In this document: in pieces, positions 16,717-25,271 of the stretch | Position numbering within the stretch: position 1 is the stretch's first letter | Layout of the letters: each line of letters opens with the position of its first letter | NCBI GenBank assembly: GCA_029054245.1 | Contig: JAIDFQ010000061.1 | Coordinates: 1 to 64,000 of the forward strand | DNA: 64,000 nucleotides | DNA from: Lachnospiraceae bacterium | GTDB taxonomy: Bacteria > Bacillota > Clostridia > Lachnospirales > Lachnospiraceae | Direction of reading: 5' to 3' | Position numbers and translations under genes: made by a program | The notes under the pieces: model-generated | What the model was told of the DNA's origin: nothing | Seen by the model: only the letters and a program-made list of their open reading frames with translations | Database searches by the model: none

Positions 16717-16770
16717 AAATAGGCATATTGCGGCGTTTTCATTCAAAACCGATCACAATATGCCTATTTC
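16717..16770 (-). terminator. intrinsic terminator after the 85-residue protein gene
   Basis: A 14-bp perfect stem, AAATAGGCATATTG (16717-16730) with CAATATGCCTATTT (16756-16769), has an inner GTTTT/AAAAC stem. On the minus strand it is followed by TTTTAG. It ends the transcript of the gene at 16789-17046 and separates it from promoter a. Confidence 0.8.
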
Positions 16771-16788
16771 TTATTGTCGCCATCTGAC

Positions 16789-17046
16789 TTAAGTGCTGCT
16801 TTTCGATTCCCTAACTGCTTTTCTCACTTTTATTTTATAGAGCAGATAATCAAGGCAGTCTATCTGTTTCTGACCTTTATGGACAGAGCCAAGCAAAGCC
16901 TTCCTATGTCTTGTGAGTACCGGCACAATATCCGAAAACTGACCTTCCTTTACAAATGCCATACACAGTTCTGTCATCTGCTGGTCACAACCGGCATCAA
17001 TCAAGTTTTGGTAAATGCTTCCGTATATATCTTTTGCCTCTGCCAT
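16789..17046 (-). CDS. small helical protein in LysR-type regulon
   Basis: An 85-residue, probably all-helical, soluble protein that I do not recognise. It has a GCDQQMTEL segment with two cysteines (C20 and C28), a central VLTRHRKALLGSVHKGQKQIDCLDYLLY helix pair and a basic tail. GGAGG precedes its ATG. It forms its own transcription unit, with a promoter matching those of the flanking operons and a strong terminator, so it is probably part of the same response. A small regulator or assembly factor would fit. No function is claimed. Confidence 0.75.
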   Translation of the reverse strand: MAEAKDIYGSIYQNLIDAGCDQQMTELCMAFVKEGQFSDIVPVLTRHRKALLGSVHKGQKQIDCLDYLLYKIKVRKAVRESKSST

Positions 17047-17069
17047 CTTCCTTCCTCCTTCTGAATTTT

Positions 17070-17136
17070 ATTATAAATCTCCATTAGCAAAATATCAAAT
17101 TCATATATAATATCACGTTCCATACCTAAAAGATAT
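17070..17136 (-). promoter_or_regulatory. LysR-type promoter b (85-residue protein gene)
   Basis: On the minus strand: dyad ATATCTTTTAGGTAT (17122-17136), 23 bases, TTGATA (17093-17098), 17 bases, TATAAT (17070-17075). The layout matches promoters a and c base for base in spacing. Confidence 0.75.
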
Positions 17137-17164
17137 TTAATTATGCATATAAAAACAATCCTGC

Positions 17165-17839
17165 TTAATAATTAGATGTCAGGAGAAATGGCATAACCAT
17201 TAGCAGAAAATATGAAGCCAGACGGAACCATCTTACCGCATCTGGTATCTCCCTGCCCATTTTCTTTGAAAGCGCTCCTGTCACTACGACCAGAAGCAGG
17301 ATGGGACTGACCATGCTGGAAAGACTGAATGCAACACCTGTCATCCCCGCCAAAGGAACCGACAGTGTGAAGCAGTAGCCAATCATCAGCAAAAGAGGGG
17401 CGCATGGCGTCATACCATAAGTCAGTCCAGCCATCAGCATCGGAATAAAACCCGACTTTCCTTTCCGTTCCCCACACCCTTTACAGCTACCGCAAGCTTT
17501 CTGCTTTTTTAACTCTAAAAACCATCGAATAACCATGACTGCACCAATCACGCTCATTGCAGTCTGTGAGAACAGCCGCAGATTAAAGGAACCGATATAC
17601 CCACTCTCACTGATAAACTGCCTGGCTGTCAGTGCAGAGACCATACAAAGCAATGAGACACTGACCATCTTCCCAAAGAAAAAGCTCACAAAAGATAAAA
17701 TCCCTTTTTTCACACCATTAGAATGGGACACCACATAGGTGGAGAGAAATGTGCTGATAATCGGGCTGCAGCAAGTCCCGCATCCAAGCCCGATGGAAAC
17801 AGCAGTCGTAATAGCAGGAATCATCAATAATGTATTCAT
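17165..17839 (-). CDS. CcdA/DsbD-like membrane protein
   Basis: A 224-residue protein with about six membrane segments. Segment 1 carries GCGTCCSPI and segment 4 carries GMTPCAPL, matching the paired Cys-Pro motifs by which CcdA/DsbD proteins pass thiol electrons across the membrane. A cytoplasmic loop between them has a cysteine-rich stretch (CGSCKGCGERK near residue 117). UreH/TauE-like annotation would be the alternative. It is the last gene of the HgdB-like operon, and its start overlaps the activase stop by four bases. It may carry reducing power to or from the polyferredoxin encoded in the same operon, which is inference. Confidence 0.7.
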   Translation of the reverse strand: MNTLLMIPAITTAVSIGLGCGTCCSPIISTFLSTYVVSHSNGVKKGILSFVSFFFGKMVSVSLLCMVSALTARQFISESGYIGSFNLRLFSQTAMSVIGAVMVIRWFLELKKQKACGSCKGCGERKGKSGFIPMLMAGLTYGMTPCAPLLLMIGYCFTLSVPLAGMTGVAFSLSSMVSPILLLVVVTGALSKKMGREIPDAVRWFRLASYFLLMVMPFLLTSNY

Positions 17840-18627
17840 ATTCCACCTCTCTTACTGGCAATCAAAGCTGCGCCCACTGCACCGTTAAACTGCGGATATT
17901 TTGCGACATATACATCCTTCATCATTTCTTCCTCAAAGGCTCTGTGAATGCCGGTATTTAACGCACCGCCTCCCGTCATCAGGATATCTCCTCCCTTTTC
18001 GGATTTCTTCATCATCTTAATGATCCGCTTCGCCATTGACAGATGCATCCCCGCCAGAATATCCCGTCTGTCAAATTTCCTCGCCACAAGAGAGATCACT
18101 TCCGACTGTGCAAACACCACGCAGGTGCTGTTGATGTCACACGGAGCAGTGCTTTCCAACGAAAGCGGCCCTACCTGGTCAATGGTCGTTTCCAAAATCT
18201 GTGCAATGACTTCCATAAACTTCCCCGTCCCTGCAGCACATTTGTCATTCATGGTAAAGTATTTCACATTATAATTTGCATCCAAATAAATGATCTTGCT
18301 GTCCTGCCCGCCAATATCCACCACCATGCCGGGACGGTATCCTTCCGGCGCCGTCACCCGCACACCATAAGCATGGGCGGTAATTTCTGAAATATCATCA
18401 TCAGCCACCTCCAGAATCTTACGGCTGTAACCCGTAGCCATAATATAACCAATATCGCTGCGGGTGAGCCCATATTTTTTACACAAGGCAGCCACGATTT
18501 TTTTTGCAGTCGAATTATTATCAATACCCGTAGGCAACACTACCGTATTGATCACCTTCCCTTCTTTCATCAGGGCAGCCTTCAGATAAGTGGAACCACC
18601 ATCCAATCCAAGATAATATTTGCCCAT
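17836..18627 (-). CDS. HgdC/BadF-type activase (dehydratase activator ATPase)
   Basis: A 263-residue ASKHA-fold ATPase. LGLDGGSTYLKAALM is the first phosphate loop, VVDIGGQDSKII the second, NDKCAAGTGKF holds a cysteine for the dimer-bridging 4Fe-4S cluster, and the second ligand is in STCVVFAQSEV; GGGALN is the adenosine motif. These activators use ATP to push one electron at very low potential onto a partner of the HgdB/BcrB/double-cubane family. ATG at 18627 has a better-spaced ribosome site than the GTG nine bases earlier. The partner gene lies just upstream in the operon. Confidence 0.9.
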   Translation of the reverse strand: MGKYYLGLDGGSTYLKAALMKEGKVINTVVLPTGIDNNSTAKKIVAALCKKYGLTRSDIGYIMATGYSRKILEVADDDISEITAHAYGVRVTAPEGYRPGMVVDIGGQDSKIIYLDANYNVKYFTMNDKCAAGTGKFMEVIAQILETTIDQVGPLSLESTAPCDINSTCVVFAQSEVISLVARKFDRRDILAGMHLSMAKRIIKMMKKSEKGGDILMTGGGALNTGIHRAFEEEMMKDVYVAKYPQFNGAVGAALIASKRGGI

Positions 18628-18644
18628 CGCTGTCACACCCTTTC

Positions 18645-19928
18645 CTATTTTTGCTTTGCATATTCTTTCAGCTTAATCAACTCAATAAACGCTTCCATGC
18701 GGATACGGAGCTGTTCCACATCTTCTTCGTTATAGTCGCTCTCCACACGGATAATCGGAATATCCAGTTTCCCAAGTTCATCCTCCATAATCTGGTATTC
18801 ATAATCATAAACCAGACATCCCCGCAGCACATGGTAGACCACTCCCTGGATTTTGTGTTCTTTTATCATCTGCCTGATCCGGTAAACCCTCTGGCTGTTA
18901 TCCACAAACACCGGGCAGGTACAGGGCTTTGTATATCGGGAAGCAAGCGCCCTCATCATCCCATCAAAGCCAGGATCAATGACCGATACGGGATCATACA
19001 GCCCCCGCTCTCCCATGCAGGTCTCATCTGCTGCAAGAATGCCTCCCATTTCCTCAATCAGAAGTGGAATCTTAATATTAGGAAATGCGATTGGGGAACC
19101 CGTTATAAGGATGCGGGGCTGATTTTTTCTCCCCACAAAACGCTCCTGCTCCATCCGCAGCCTCATTTCAAGATTCAGCTTATGCATCTGCCCTGCCCAC
19201 ATTTTTACCGGCATATAGGAATAAGCATTCATGATTGCCATCACCTGGGTTCCATGTAACAGCGCAGGGTCATGCTTGCGGTACCTTAGAAATTCTGACA
19301 TTTCATACTGTGCTTCCCCGACCATGTTGATTCCCTCTGCCAAAGATTGCGCCGTAATCTCCCTTCCCGTTTCCTTTTCCAGAATTGGTATCAGACGGTA
19401 CAATTCCCGCAGGAACACTTCCGTATCCGCATCCTCTTTTTTCAAGGGCGGAATATGGAGCGGCACCGTATTCTTTACCGAATCGATCACTCCCGCAAGT
19501 TTCTTTTTGCAGTCACAAGTCACAGGCGCCACAAGAAGGGAACAATGATCAAATGCCGGAAGCGCCCCTATCTGGCCAAAACCCATTACTGCTTTTACTA
19601 ACGGGCAAGCATCACGGGGAATGTAATCATCCCCTATGGAATATGCGGTATAGCTGCCGGAACACAGGCGCACAGGCATGGCTCCTGCAGCATAGACCAA
19701 CTCTGCGGGAACCATGACGCACAATGTCCCGATACATTTCCTATGCCCATCTTTTGGTATATCCATCAGTTTTACATAGGTATTTTCCAGCACATCAAAA
19801 AAAGGCTTTGCCGCATCCGGCATTTCGGATAGTGCCTTTGCGCGGCTTAAATAGGATGCCGCCACTCTTGTAGACTTTTTTATAAATAATTCACGCTGCC
19901 TCTTACCTGCCTGTATCTGTTCAGCCAT
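18645..19928 (-). CDS. HgdB-family (2-hydroxyacyl-CoA dehydratase / double-cubane cluster protein) subunit
   Basis: A 427-residue protein of the HgdB/BcrB/YjiM superfamily. Cysteines sit at family-like places: KCIGTLC near residue 65, LCSGS near 93, DACPLVK near 107, TCDCKKK near 137, DETCMGE near 300, CTCP near 338 and RGCLVYDYE near 368. It keeps enough cysteines for one 4Fe-4S or a double-cubane cluster. With the activase gene downstream it should form an ATP-driven low-potential reductase. No CoA-transferase or acyl-CoA gene is nearby, so a YjiM/double-cubane-like role is more likely than amino-acid fermentation. The substrate is unknown. Confidence 0.85.
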   Translation of the reverse strand: MAEQIQAGKRQRELFIKKSTRVAASYLSRAKALSEMPDAAKPFFDVLENTYVKLMDIPKDGHRKCIGTLCVMVPAELVYAAGAMPVRLCSGSYTAYSIGDDYIPRDACPLVKAVMGFGQIGALPAFDHCSLLVAPVTCDCKKKLAGVIDSVKNTVPLHIPPLKKEDADTEVFLRELYRLIPILEKETGREITAQSLAEGINMVGEAQYEMSEFLRYRKHDPALLHGTQVMAIMNAYSYMPVKMWAGQMHKLNLEMRLRMEQERFVGRKNQPRILITGSPIAFPNIKIPLLIEEMGGILAADETCMGERGLYDPVSVIDPGFDGMMRALASRYTKPCTCPVFVDNSQRVYRIRQMIKEHKIQGVVYHVLRGCLVYDYEYQIMEDELGKLDIPIIRVESDYNEEDVEQLRIRMEAFIELIKLKEYAKQK

Positions 19929-19931
19929 AGC

Positions 19932-21731
19932 CTATTCCTCCTCTTTTTTATCTGCCCTTTTCCCTTTCCCGGAGAACTTCGACATAAATGTCTTTCGGGA
20001 AGATTTATAAATTGCTTTCCCGCAAAAAGTCATAGATAATGCATTGTCCTCCGGACATTTATGTATGCACTCGCCACACATCATGCAGTCAACCGTCTGC
20101 ACGTTTTCTTTCTCTCTTTCTGTATAAATGCTTTTAATCCTCATAGGGCAGGCATGGTAGCAGGCTCCGCATTCCGTGCAGGAAGTACAATCCTTTTTCA
20201 ATTGAAACAGGTTAAACCTTTTGAAAAGCCCCATGAGATACCCCATCGGACAGATAATGCACCAAAACCGCCTGATATAAAAACTGCCTACCAAGATTAC
20301 CACGGCAAAAAAGCCGCCAAGATACAGATTCGTCCAATATCCACCCTGCGCAGTTGTAAAACCTTTCAATGGGCAGATGTCGCAGAAATCCCCGCCTGTA
20401 AAAGCAAACCCTAAAAATAAAACAATCCATACCCATTTAATTGGCTGCAGGAACCGGTTCATCCTGTCTGTAACAACAATCGGACGGATATGCAGTGCCT
20501 GCCGCAGCTTATCCATCAAATCCTGCAGCAATCCTGCCGGACATAAGAATCCGCAAAGAATACGCCCAAGGAATATAAAACATAAAAGTGTAGTTATGAT
20601 AAACATGATCGCATATACCATGTTGCGTACAGGAAAATCTGTGCCGAACCGTCCAAATAAAGCAGGAAGATGTGATAAATAATAGCAGGGCACTTCTGCC
20701 ACCTGATCCAGATTAAACGGGCAACTGAACACAGGAATTGAAATCTCATTCAATATCTGCCCCTGATGGATCAGTTTTCCGGCATATGTCCATAAGAACA
20801 TCCCGGCAAACAGGCATAACCAGCGGACCAGTAAAAACTTTGATTCTGTTTTCCGCTGCAGCGTACCCGAATAAATACCCATCCGTTCCCTGGAATATAC
20901 CGCATAAGCCGGATCATTCTTGTGCATCCGGTTCCGTATCAGATAAACTGCTGCAATTCCAATCACAGTCAGGATAAAAATAACCAGCAGAGGAATATGT
21001 GCCGCAAAAAAATGCGACGAAAAATATGGGTAATCTTCCAATGCATAATGCATACGGTACACAATATTTCCGTCCGGAGAATAGGAGGCGGTAAATCCTT
21101 CCCGTATATCCCTGTTCGTAAGCCCTTTAATCCACCCATGTTCATCTGTCCTATAAGCCTTCCGTTCCCCGTCATAGGAGGTCACAAGAATTTCCGCATC
21201 GGTCAGGATTTCGTTTTCATAATACACCATGATATATTTGCGCTCCGCAAAGACCAGCTCAAATGGAATCTCCTGTGTTAAAAACCTCTGTGGAGCAGGA
21301 TGAAAGGCATTAAGCCCCAAATCAGCACGGGCATAGTCATGAACTTCTTCCAGCGTCCCGTCTCCATCAATATCCTGATCCTTAGCAGGGAGTGCGGCAA
21401 TGAAATGCCCTAGGGAATCCTGCCTGATTGGTGTTTCACTTCCCTTAGCGACAGAAACCTCTCCCGTCTGTGTAAGGCTATAAACCGTCAAGCTCTCTAA
21501 TTTGGTTCCTCCATCCAGACCATATTGGAGCATCCGGCCCAAAGAGCCATAAGCAAACCACACTGATGTATCTGCCGACTGTGGTTTTTCACCTTCCATC
21601 AAGGAATAGCTGTAATCCGTAACATTCATATGAAAATCATACAACACAAAATCTTTTGCAAAAAAGGCAGACACCAATAAGAACACGCACACGGCACACA
21701 CGACTGCCGTACCAATTTTTCTTCCTTTCAT
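19932..21731 (-). CDS. membrane polyferredoxin (NapH/NosR/CcoG-like)
   Basis: A 599-residue protein. An N-terminal anchor is followed by an exported domain (residues ~30-235) that includes an EF-hand-like acidic loop (DQDIDGDGTLEE near 130). About five membrane segments follow, with CGFLCPAG, CDICPLKG and CIICPMG motifs typical of NapH/NosR proteins. A cytoplasmic tail carries two 4Fe-4S motifs, CTSCTECGACYHACP and CMMCGECIHKCP. It likely moves electrons across or along the membrane. It lies between the two HgdB-like genes, with a 4-base ATGA overlap with the upstream one, so it probably serves this reductase system. Confidence 0.85.
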   Translation of the reverse strand: MKGRKIGTAVVCAVCVFLLVSAFFAKDFVLYDFHMNVTDYSYSLMEGEKPQSADTSVWFAYGSLGRMLQYGLDGGTKLESLTVYSLTQTGEVSVAKGSETPIRQDSLGHFIAALPAKDQDIDGDGTLEEVHDYARADLGLNAFHPAPQRFLTQEIPFELVFAERKYIMVYYENEILTDAEILVTSYDGERKAYRTDEHGWIKGLTNRDIREGFTASYSPDGNIVYRMHYALEDYPYFSSHFFAAHIPLLVIFILTVIGIAAVYLIRNRMHKNDPAYAVYSRERMGIYSGTLQRKTESKFLLVRWLCLFAGMFLWTYAGKLIHQGQILNEISIPVFSCPFNLDQVAEVPCYYLSHLPALFGRFGTDFPVRNMVYAIMFIITTLLCFIFLGRILCGFLCPAGLLQDLMDKLRQALHIRPIVVTDRMNRFLQPIKWVWIVLFLGFAFTGGDFCDICPLKGFTTAQGGYWTNLYLGGFFAVVILVGSFYIRRFWCIICPMGYLMGLFKRFNLFQLKKDCTSCTECGACYHACPMRIKSIYTEREKENVQTVDCMMCGECIHKCPEDNALSMTFCGKAIYKSSRKTFMSKFSGKGKRADKKEEE

Positions 21732-22945
21732 ATTGCAGCAGCCCCCTTTCCATACTTTCTCTGATCCAGAACTTCCGAAAATGCCTCCAGCCGGATGCGG
21801 AGCTGTTCCACATCCTGATAATTGTAATCCGTTTCCAACCGGAACACAGGAATATCCATCCTTTCAAATAGTTTTTCAAAACGTCCCAATTCAAAATCAT
21901 ACTCAATCTGGCCTTTCAGAACATGGTAAACAATCCCATCTATTCCTTTTTCCGAAATTAGTTTTACAATCTGTTCATATAATGAATCATTTTTGACATA
22001 TGCCGGAGAAGCGTCACTTGTAAAAAAAGCAGCTATGGAATCTGTTTTTTTCGTCTTTGCCATGCAGCCACCATATTGAAGGGAAAGCGCAGTATAATCC
22101 ACCTGCAGACAGACCTCAGCCCCGGTTTCCTCGATCAGAAACGGCACCTTAAAATTAGGGAAATAAACAGGTGAGCCAAGCAGCAGGACTTTACTTTTAC
22201 CACTTTTACCAGCAGCCTTCTCCTTTCGGAGCCTTGCTGTCAGACATTCTAATTGATGACTCCATTCAGAAAGATTTTCGGCGCAGTAATAACTGCCTAA
22301 AATAAACATCCTGCTGGTTCCGTTTATAACGCCTTCGGATATTTCAAGAAAATCCCGGATATCAGCCTTTGCCCGCCTAATCTGTTCCTGAGACTTTTGC
22401 AGGGCGCGTTTCGTCAGTGGCTTTGTCAAATGATATGCAACCGCAGACCTGCAGGCTTCATACTGCCGGTTCCACTCTTCTATTGAATCTGCATTTTTAA
22501 CTGGTGGGAAATGAACCGTATGTACTTTAAATCCCTCTGATTTTAGAATATATGCCAGTTTTCTCGCACTATCGTTTACCAAAGGCACTAAAATCAATGT
22601 CCTTTCTGTAAAGCATGATTTCAAATAACCAAGGCTTGATCTGCTGACTGGATCAGTATCCCGCGGCACAGCATCATCTGCCCACATGGAGCTAACCCTG
22701 CTGCCGCCCAAAATCCAGTATGGTCTTTTTCCTGATGCAAGAACTAATTCCTCCGGAATGCCAGAACCAATCACGGCAATATCCGGTCCGCCTTTTTTTA
22801 AATCTGCTAAATAGTAATCACTGACACATTTCACGAAAAAAACAAATTCCTTATAAGCAGGCATTCCTTTTACAAGTTTCTGCAATGTATCTATCATCTC
22901 TTTTTGATATGGACCCGATTTTATTCCGTTGATAATTTCAGACAT
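21728..22945 (-). CDS. HgdB-family paralog lacking cluster cysteines
   Basis: A 405-residue paralog of the protein at 18645-19928; both end with the same pattern (PVFRLETDYNYQDVEQLRIR here, PIIRVESDYNEEDVEQLRIR there). At aligned places the likely cluster ligands are gone: DACPLVK is DTDPVSR here, TCDCKKK is VNDSARK, RGCLVYDY is KGQIEYDF, and the N-terminal CIGTLC motif is absent. It could be a structural or regulatory half of a heterodimer whose other half holds the metal cluster. It is the first gene of the five-gene operon, under promoter c, next to the divergent LysR gene. Confidence 0.8.
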   Translation of the reverse strand: MSEIINGIKSGPYQKEMIDTLQKLVKGMPAYKEFVFFVKCVSDYYLADLKKGGPDIAVIGSGIPEELVLASGKRPYWILGGSRVSSMWADDAVPRDTDPVSRSSLGYLKSCFTERTLILVPLVNDSARKLAYILKSEGFKVHTVHFPPVKNADSIEEWNRQYEACRSAVAYHLTKPLTKRALQKSQEQIRRAKADIRDFLEISEGVINGTSRMFILGSYYCAENLSEWSHQLECLTARLRKEKAAGKSGKSKVLLLGSPVYFPNFKVPFLIEETGAEVCLQVDYTALSLQYGGCMAKTKKTDSIAAFFTSDASPAYVKNDSLYEQIVKLISEKGIDGIVYHVLKGQIEYDFELGRFEKLFERMDIPVFRLETDYNYQDVEQLRIRLEAFSEVLDQRKYGKGAAAI

Positions 22946-22968
22946 ATTGAATCACCTCCACAGGAATC

Positions 22969-23035
22969 ATTTTAAATCTGCCTTTCACGAATATCAAATA
23001 CATATACAGAATGTGTTCGCATACTTGAAAGGTAT
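22969..23035 (-). promoter_or_regulatory. LysR-type promoter c (HgdB-like operon)
   Basis: On the minus strand: dyad ATACCTTTCAAGTAT (23021-23035), 23 bases, TTGATA (22992-22997), 17 bases, TAAAAT (22969-22974). It lies between the divergent HgdB-like operon and the lysR gene, the classic place for a LysR binding site, and matches promoters a and b in every spacing. Confidence 0.8.
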
Positions 23036-23087
23036 AGATTCTTCTGTTATATTAAAAAGGACTCATAAAGATAAGGAGGATTTTCAT

Positions 23088-23972
23088 TTGGATATTCGAG
23101 TATTACAATATTTTCTTGCAGTAGCAAGGGAAGAAAGCATAACAAAAGCGGCAGAAGCGCTCCGCATGACTCAGCCGCCGCTTTCAAGGCAATTAAAGGA
23201 TTTAGAGGATGAATTGGGAAAACAGCTGCTTATCCGGGGGAGTAAAAAAGTCACGCTGACGGAAGATGGTATGCTGCTGCGCAAACGAGCGGAAGAATTA
23301 GTTGATTTAATGGAAAAGACAAAAGCGGAACTGACTTCTTCCAATGAAAACATCAACGGGGAAATCCATATTGGCTGCGGGGAAACAGAAGCAATTTCTT
23401 TTCTTGCACAGGCAGCCCAGAATTTACAGAAAAAACATCCGCTGATCCATTACCATATTTACAGCGGTGACGCAGAACGTGTCATGGAAAAGCTGGATAA
23501 AGGCCTGATTGATTTTGGGCTTTTGGTAGGCCCGACAGATATAAGCAAATACGATTACATCCGGCTTCCTATGAAAGACCTATGGGGTGTGCTTATGCGA
23601 AAAGACAGCTCGTTGGCTGAAAAGGAGGTAATTTCGGCAGAAGATTTATGGGATAAACCGCTGATCATCTCACATCAGACTTCCATCAATAGCGAGATGT
23701 TCTCATGGCTGAAAACAGATCTTTCAAAATTAAATATTGTCGCCACTTATGATCTGGTCTATAATGCGGCTCAATTTGTAAAAAAAGGATTTGGATATGT
23801 GATTGCATTAGATAAACTCATCAATACAACAGGTAACAGCAACCTATGTTTTAGACCGCTTTCCCCCACTCTGGAAGCAGAACTTTGCATCGTATGGAAA
23901 AAATACCAGGTTCTTTCAAGAGCTTCCAATACTTTTCTCCAACAACTACAACAAGAAATGGAAAATCTGTAA
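23088..23972 (+). CDS. LysR-family regulator
   Basis: A 294-residue LysR protein starting at TTG (23088), with AAGGAGGA seven bases upstream; an open frame upstream to 22929 lacks such a site and overlaps the divergent gene. The N-terminal winged helix is LDIRVLQYFLAVAREESITKA-like through the PPLSRQLKDLE recognition helix, and the effector domain follows from residue ~90. It is divergent from the HgdB-like operon. The dyad in that gap recurs before two other transcription units, so it is the best candidate regulator of all three. A 140-bp piece of a closely related LysR gene lies at 43872-44013. Confidence 0.9.
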   Translation: MDIRVLQYFLAVAREESITKAAEALRMTQPPLSRQLKDLEDELGKQLLIRGSKKVTLTEDGMLLRKRAEELVDLMEKTKAELTSSNENINGEIHIGCGETEAISFLAQAAQNLQKKHPLIHYHIYSGDAERVMEKLDKGLIDFGLLVGPTDISKYDYIRLPMKDLWGVLMRKDSSLAEKEVISAEDLWDKPLIISHQTSINSEMFSWLKTDLSKLNIVATYDLVYNAAQFVKKGFGYVIALDKLINTTGNSNLCFRPLSPTLEAELCIVWKKYQVLSRASNTFLQQLQQEMENL

Positions 23973-24133
23973 CCAATTTATACATTTTTCTTCATTTTGA
24001 CTTTGCCTTGAGGGGGTTCAGTTGTGGGTGGGTGCTGTCGGGTGGCTCTATGTTATGTGTTGCTGTCTTTGCTCATAAATCTGCTCCTTTACATAAAAAT
24101 AGAGCGTATAGACAAACTGAAAGTTGCCTATTG

Positions 24134-24757
24134 TCAAATGGCATTGATTTGAGATTGTATATCATTTATGAAGCGGCAGACATGAAAGCCGTCACAAACG
24201 GCATGATGTACTTGAACAGCTAATGGCAAATAAAAACATCTATTGTATTCAACAAATTTTCCGATTGTGAAAATAGGGACTAAATATTTATAGTTTGGCG
24301 TATTTAGATTAAAAGCGTCAAATGTTGTCCACGGGATCATAGAAACTGTGAAGCTGTTTTCGGGTATATTAGGTTTTCCTATAAACTGCTTAACATTTCC
24401 ATAGCGTTCAATGTCTTTTTTGTAACGATTACAAAATGTTTCATAGTCATCTGAATAACTTGTCCAAATATTGGAGAATGTTTCTGTTTCTTTATGAAAA
24501 ACCGTATAGCACGGTTCCATAGTGGCATACAGAACTAACTCATCACGACTATTCAAAGCCATTCGGAACTGCTCGTGTCGATTTACAACCGTTGTCAAAA
24601 GATACAACATTGTCGGATATAATTTTAATCCTTTTTGTCTAAGGTTTGTAATGTCAAGTTTTGCCGTCATACTATATGTGCAGGGAACGGAAGAAAGGTA
24701 ATGTTCAAAATATTCTTTCCGTTCCCATGTATCTTGATTAATAATCGTATAGTCCAT
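24134..24757 (-). CDS. cat: chloramphenicol O-acetyltransferase (type A, CatP-like)
   Basis: A 207-residue protein, the same length as clostridial CatP/CatD. The start (WERKEYFEHYLSSVPCTYSM) and the active-site motif HHAVCDGFH near residue 187 are diagnostic; the first-domain features RMALN and ENSFTVSMIPWTTFDAFNL also match. It transfers acetyl from acetyl-CoA to chloramphenicol in the cytoplasm. GGAGCG precedes the ATG. It lies alone, between the LysR gene and a ruined MATE gene, and the short stretch downstream (23973-24133) holds nothing recognisable. The exact subtype cannot be told by eye. Confidence 0.88.
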   Translation of the reverse strand: MDYTIINQDTWERKEYFEHYLSSVPCTYSMTAKLDITNLRQKGLKLYPTMLYLLTTVVNRHEQFRMALNSRDELVLYATMEPCYTVFHKETETFSNIWTSYSDDYETFCNRYKKDIERYGNVKQFIGKPNIPENSFTVSMIPWTTFDAFNLNTPNYKYLVPIFTIGKFVEYNRCFYLPLAVQVHHAVCDGFHVCRFINDIQSQINAI

Positions 24758-24863
24758 AATAATATCGCTCCTATGAATACTGACTTGTTGATTTGCGCCT
24801 ACCTTGATTTGCGCTCTGTGTCTTTTTTGTCACCACTTTCCCAAAGATACAGAGTTTTCTTTT

Positions 24864-25260
24864 TTATAGCAGTAATTTTCTCGTCTTCCACCTTCCGCTC
24901 AGGAAATATACAAAGCATAAAATTCCTGGCAGAATCCGTGAGCAACCAATACCCAGAAAGTATCCGGTATATTCCATGCTAAAGACACTTACAAAAATCA
25001 GGCTCAAACCAATTTTACAAATTACGCCGTCCAAAATGCCGATGGCAAATCCCAACTCCACAAAGCCGCTGCAATTGTAGCGCAAACCATTGTCATGCAC
25101 AAGGTAGGCCAAGTAACCCTGGCTGCCCGATCTGTCTTTTTTGCTCCTAGGTTCTGCCCGATCATTCCCACAATGCCTGTCATGCCTTGTAGATTGCCCA
25201 TTGCACCTTACAAGGCACGACAAAGAAAGTTCGCCTTTGTTGCAAAGCATACTCAACAAC
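24864..25260 (-). pseudogene. MATE efflux pump, C-terminal relic
   Basis: Two minus-strand frames together read as the end of a MATE multidrug transporter: GNLQGMTGIVGMIGQNLGAKK and a helix in one frame, then after a frameshift and probable deletion GFAIGILDGVICKIGLSLIF and FLSGRWKTRKLL in the other, ending at 24864. The first two thirds of the gene are missing. It is a decayed gene and unlikely to be made. Confidence 0.6.
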
Positions 25261-25271
25261 TTCCGATTCCT

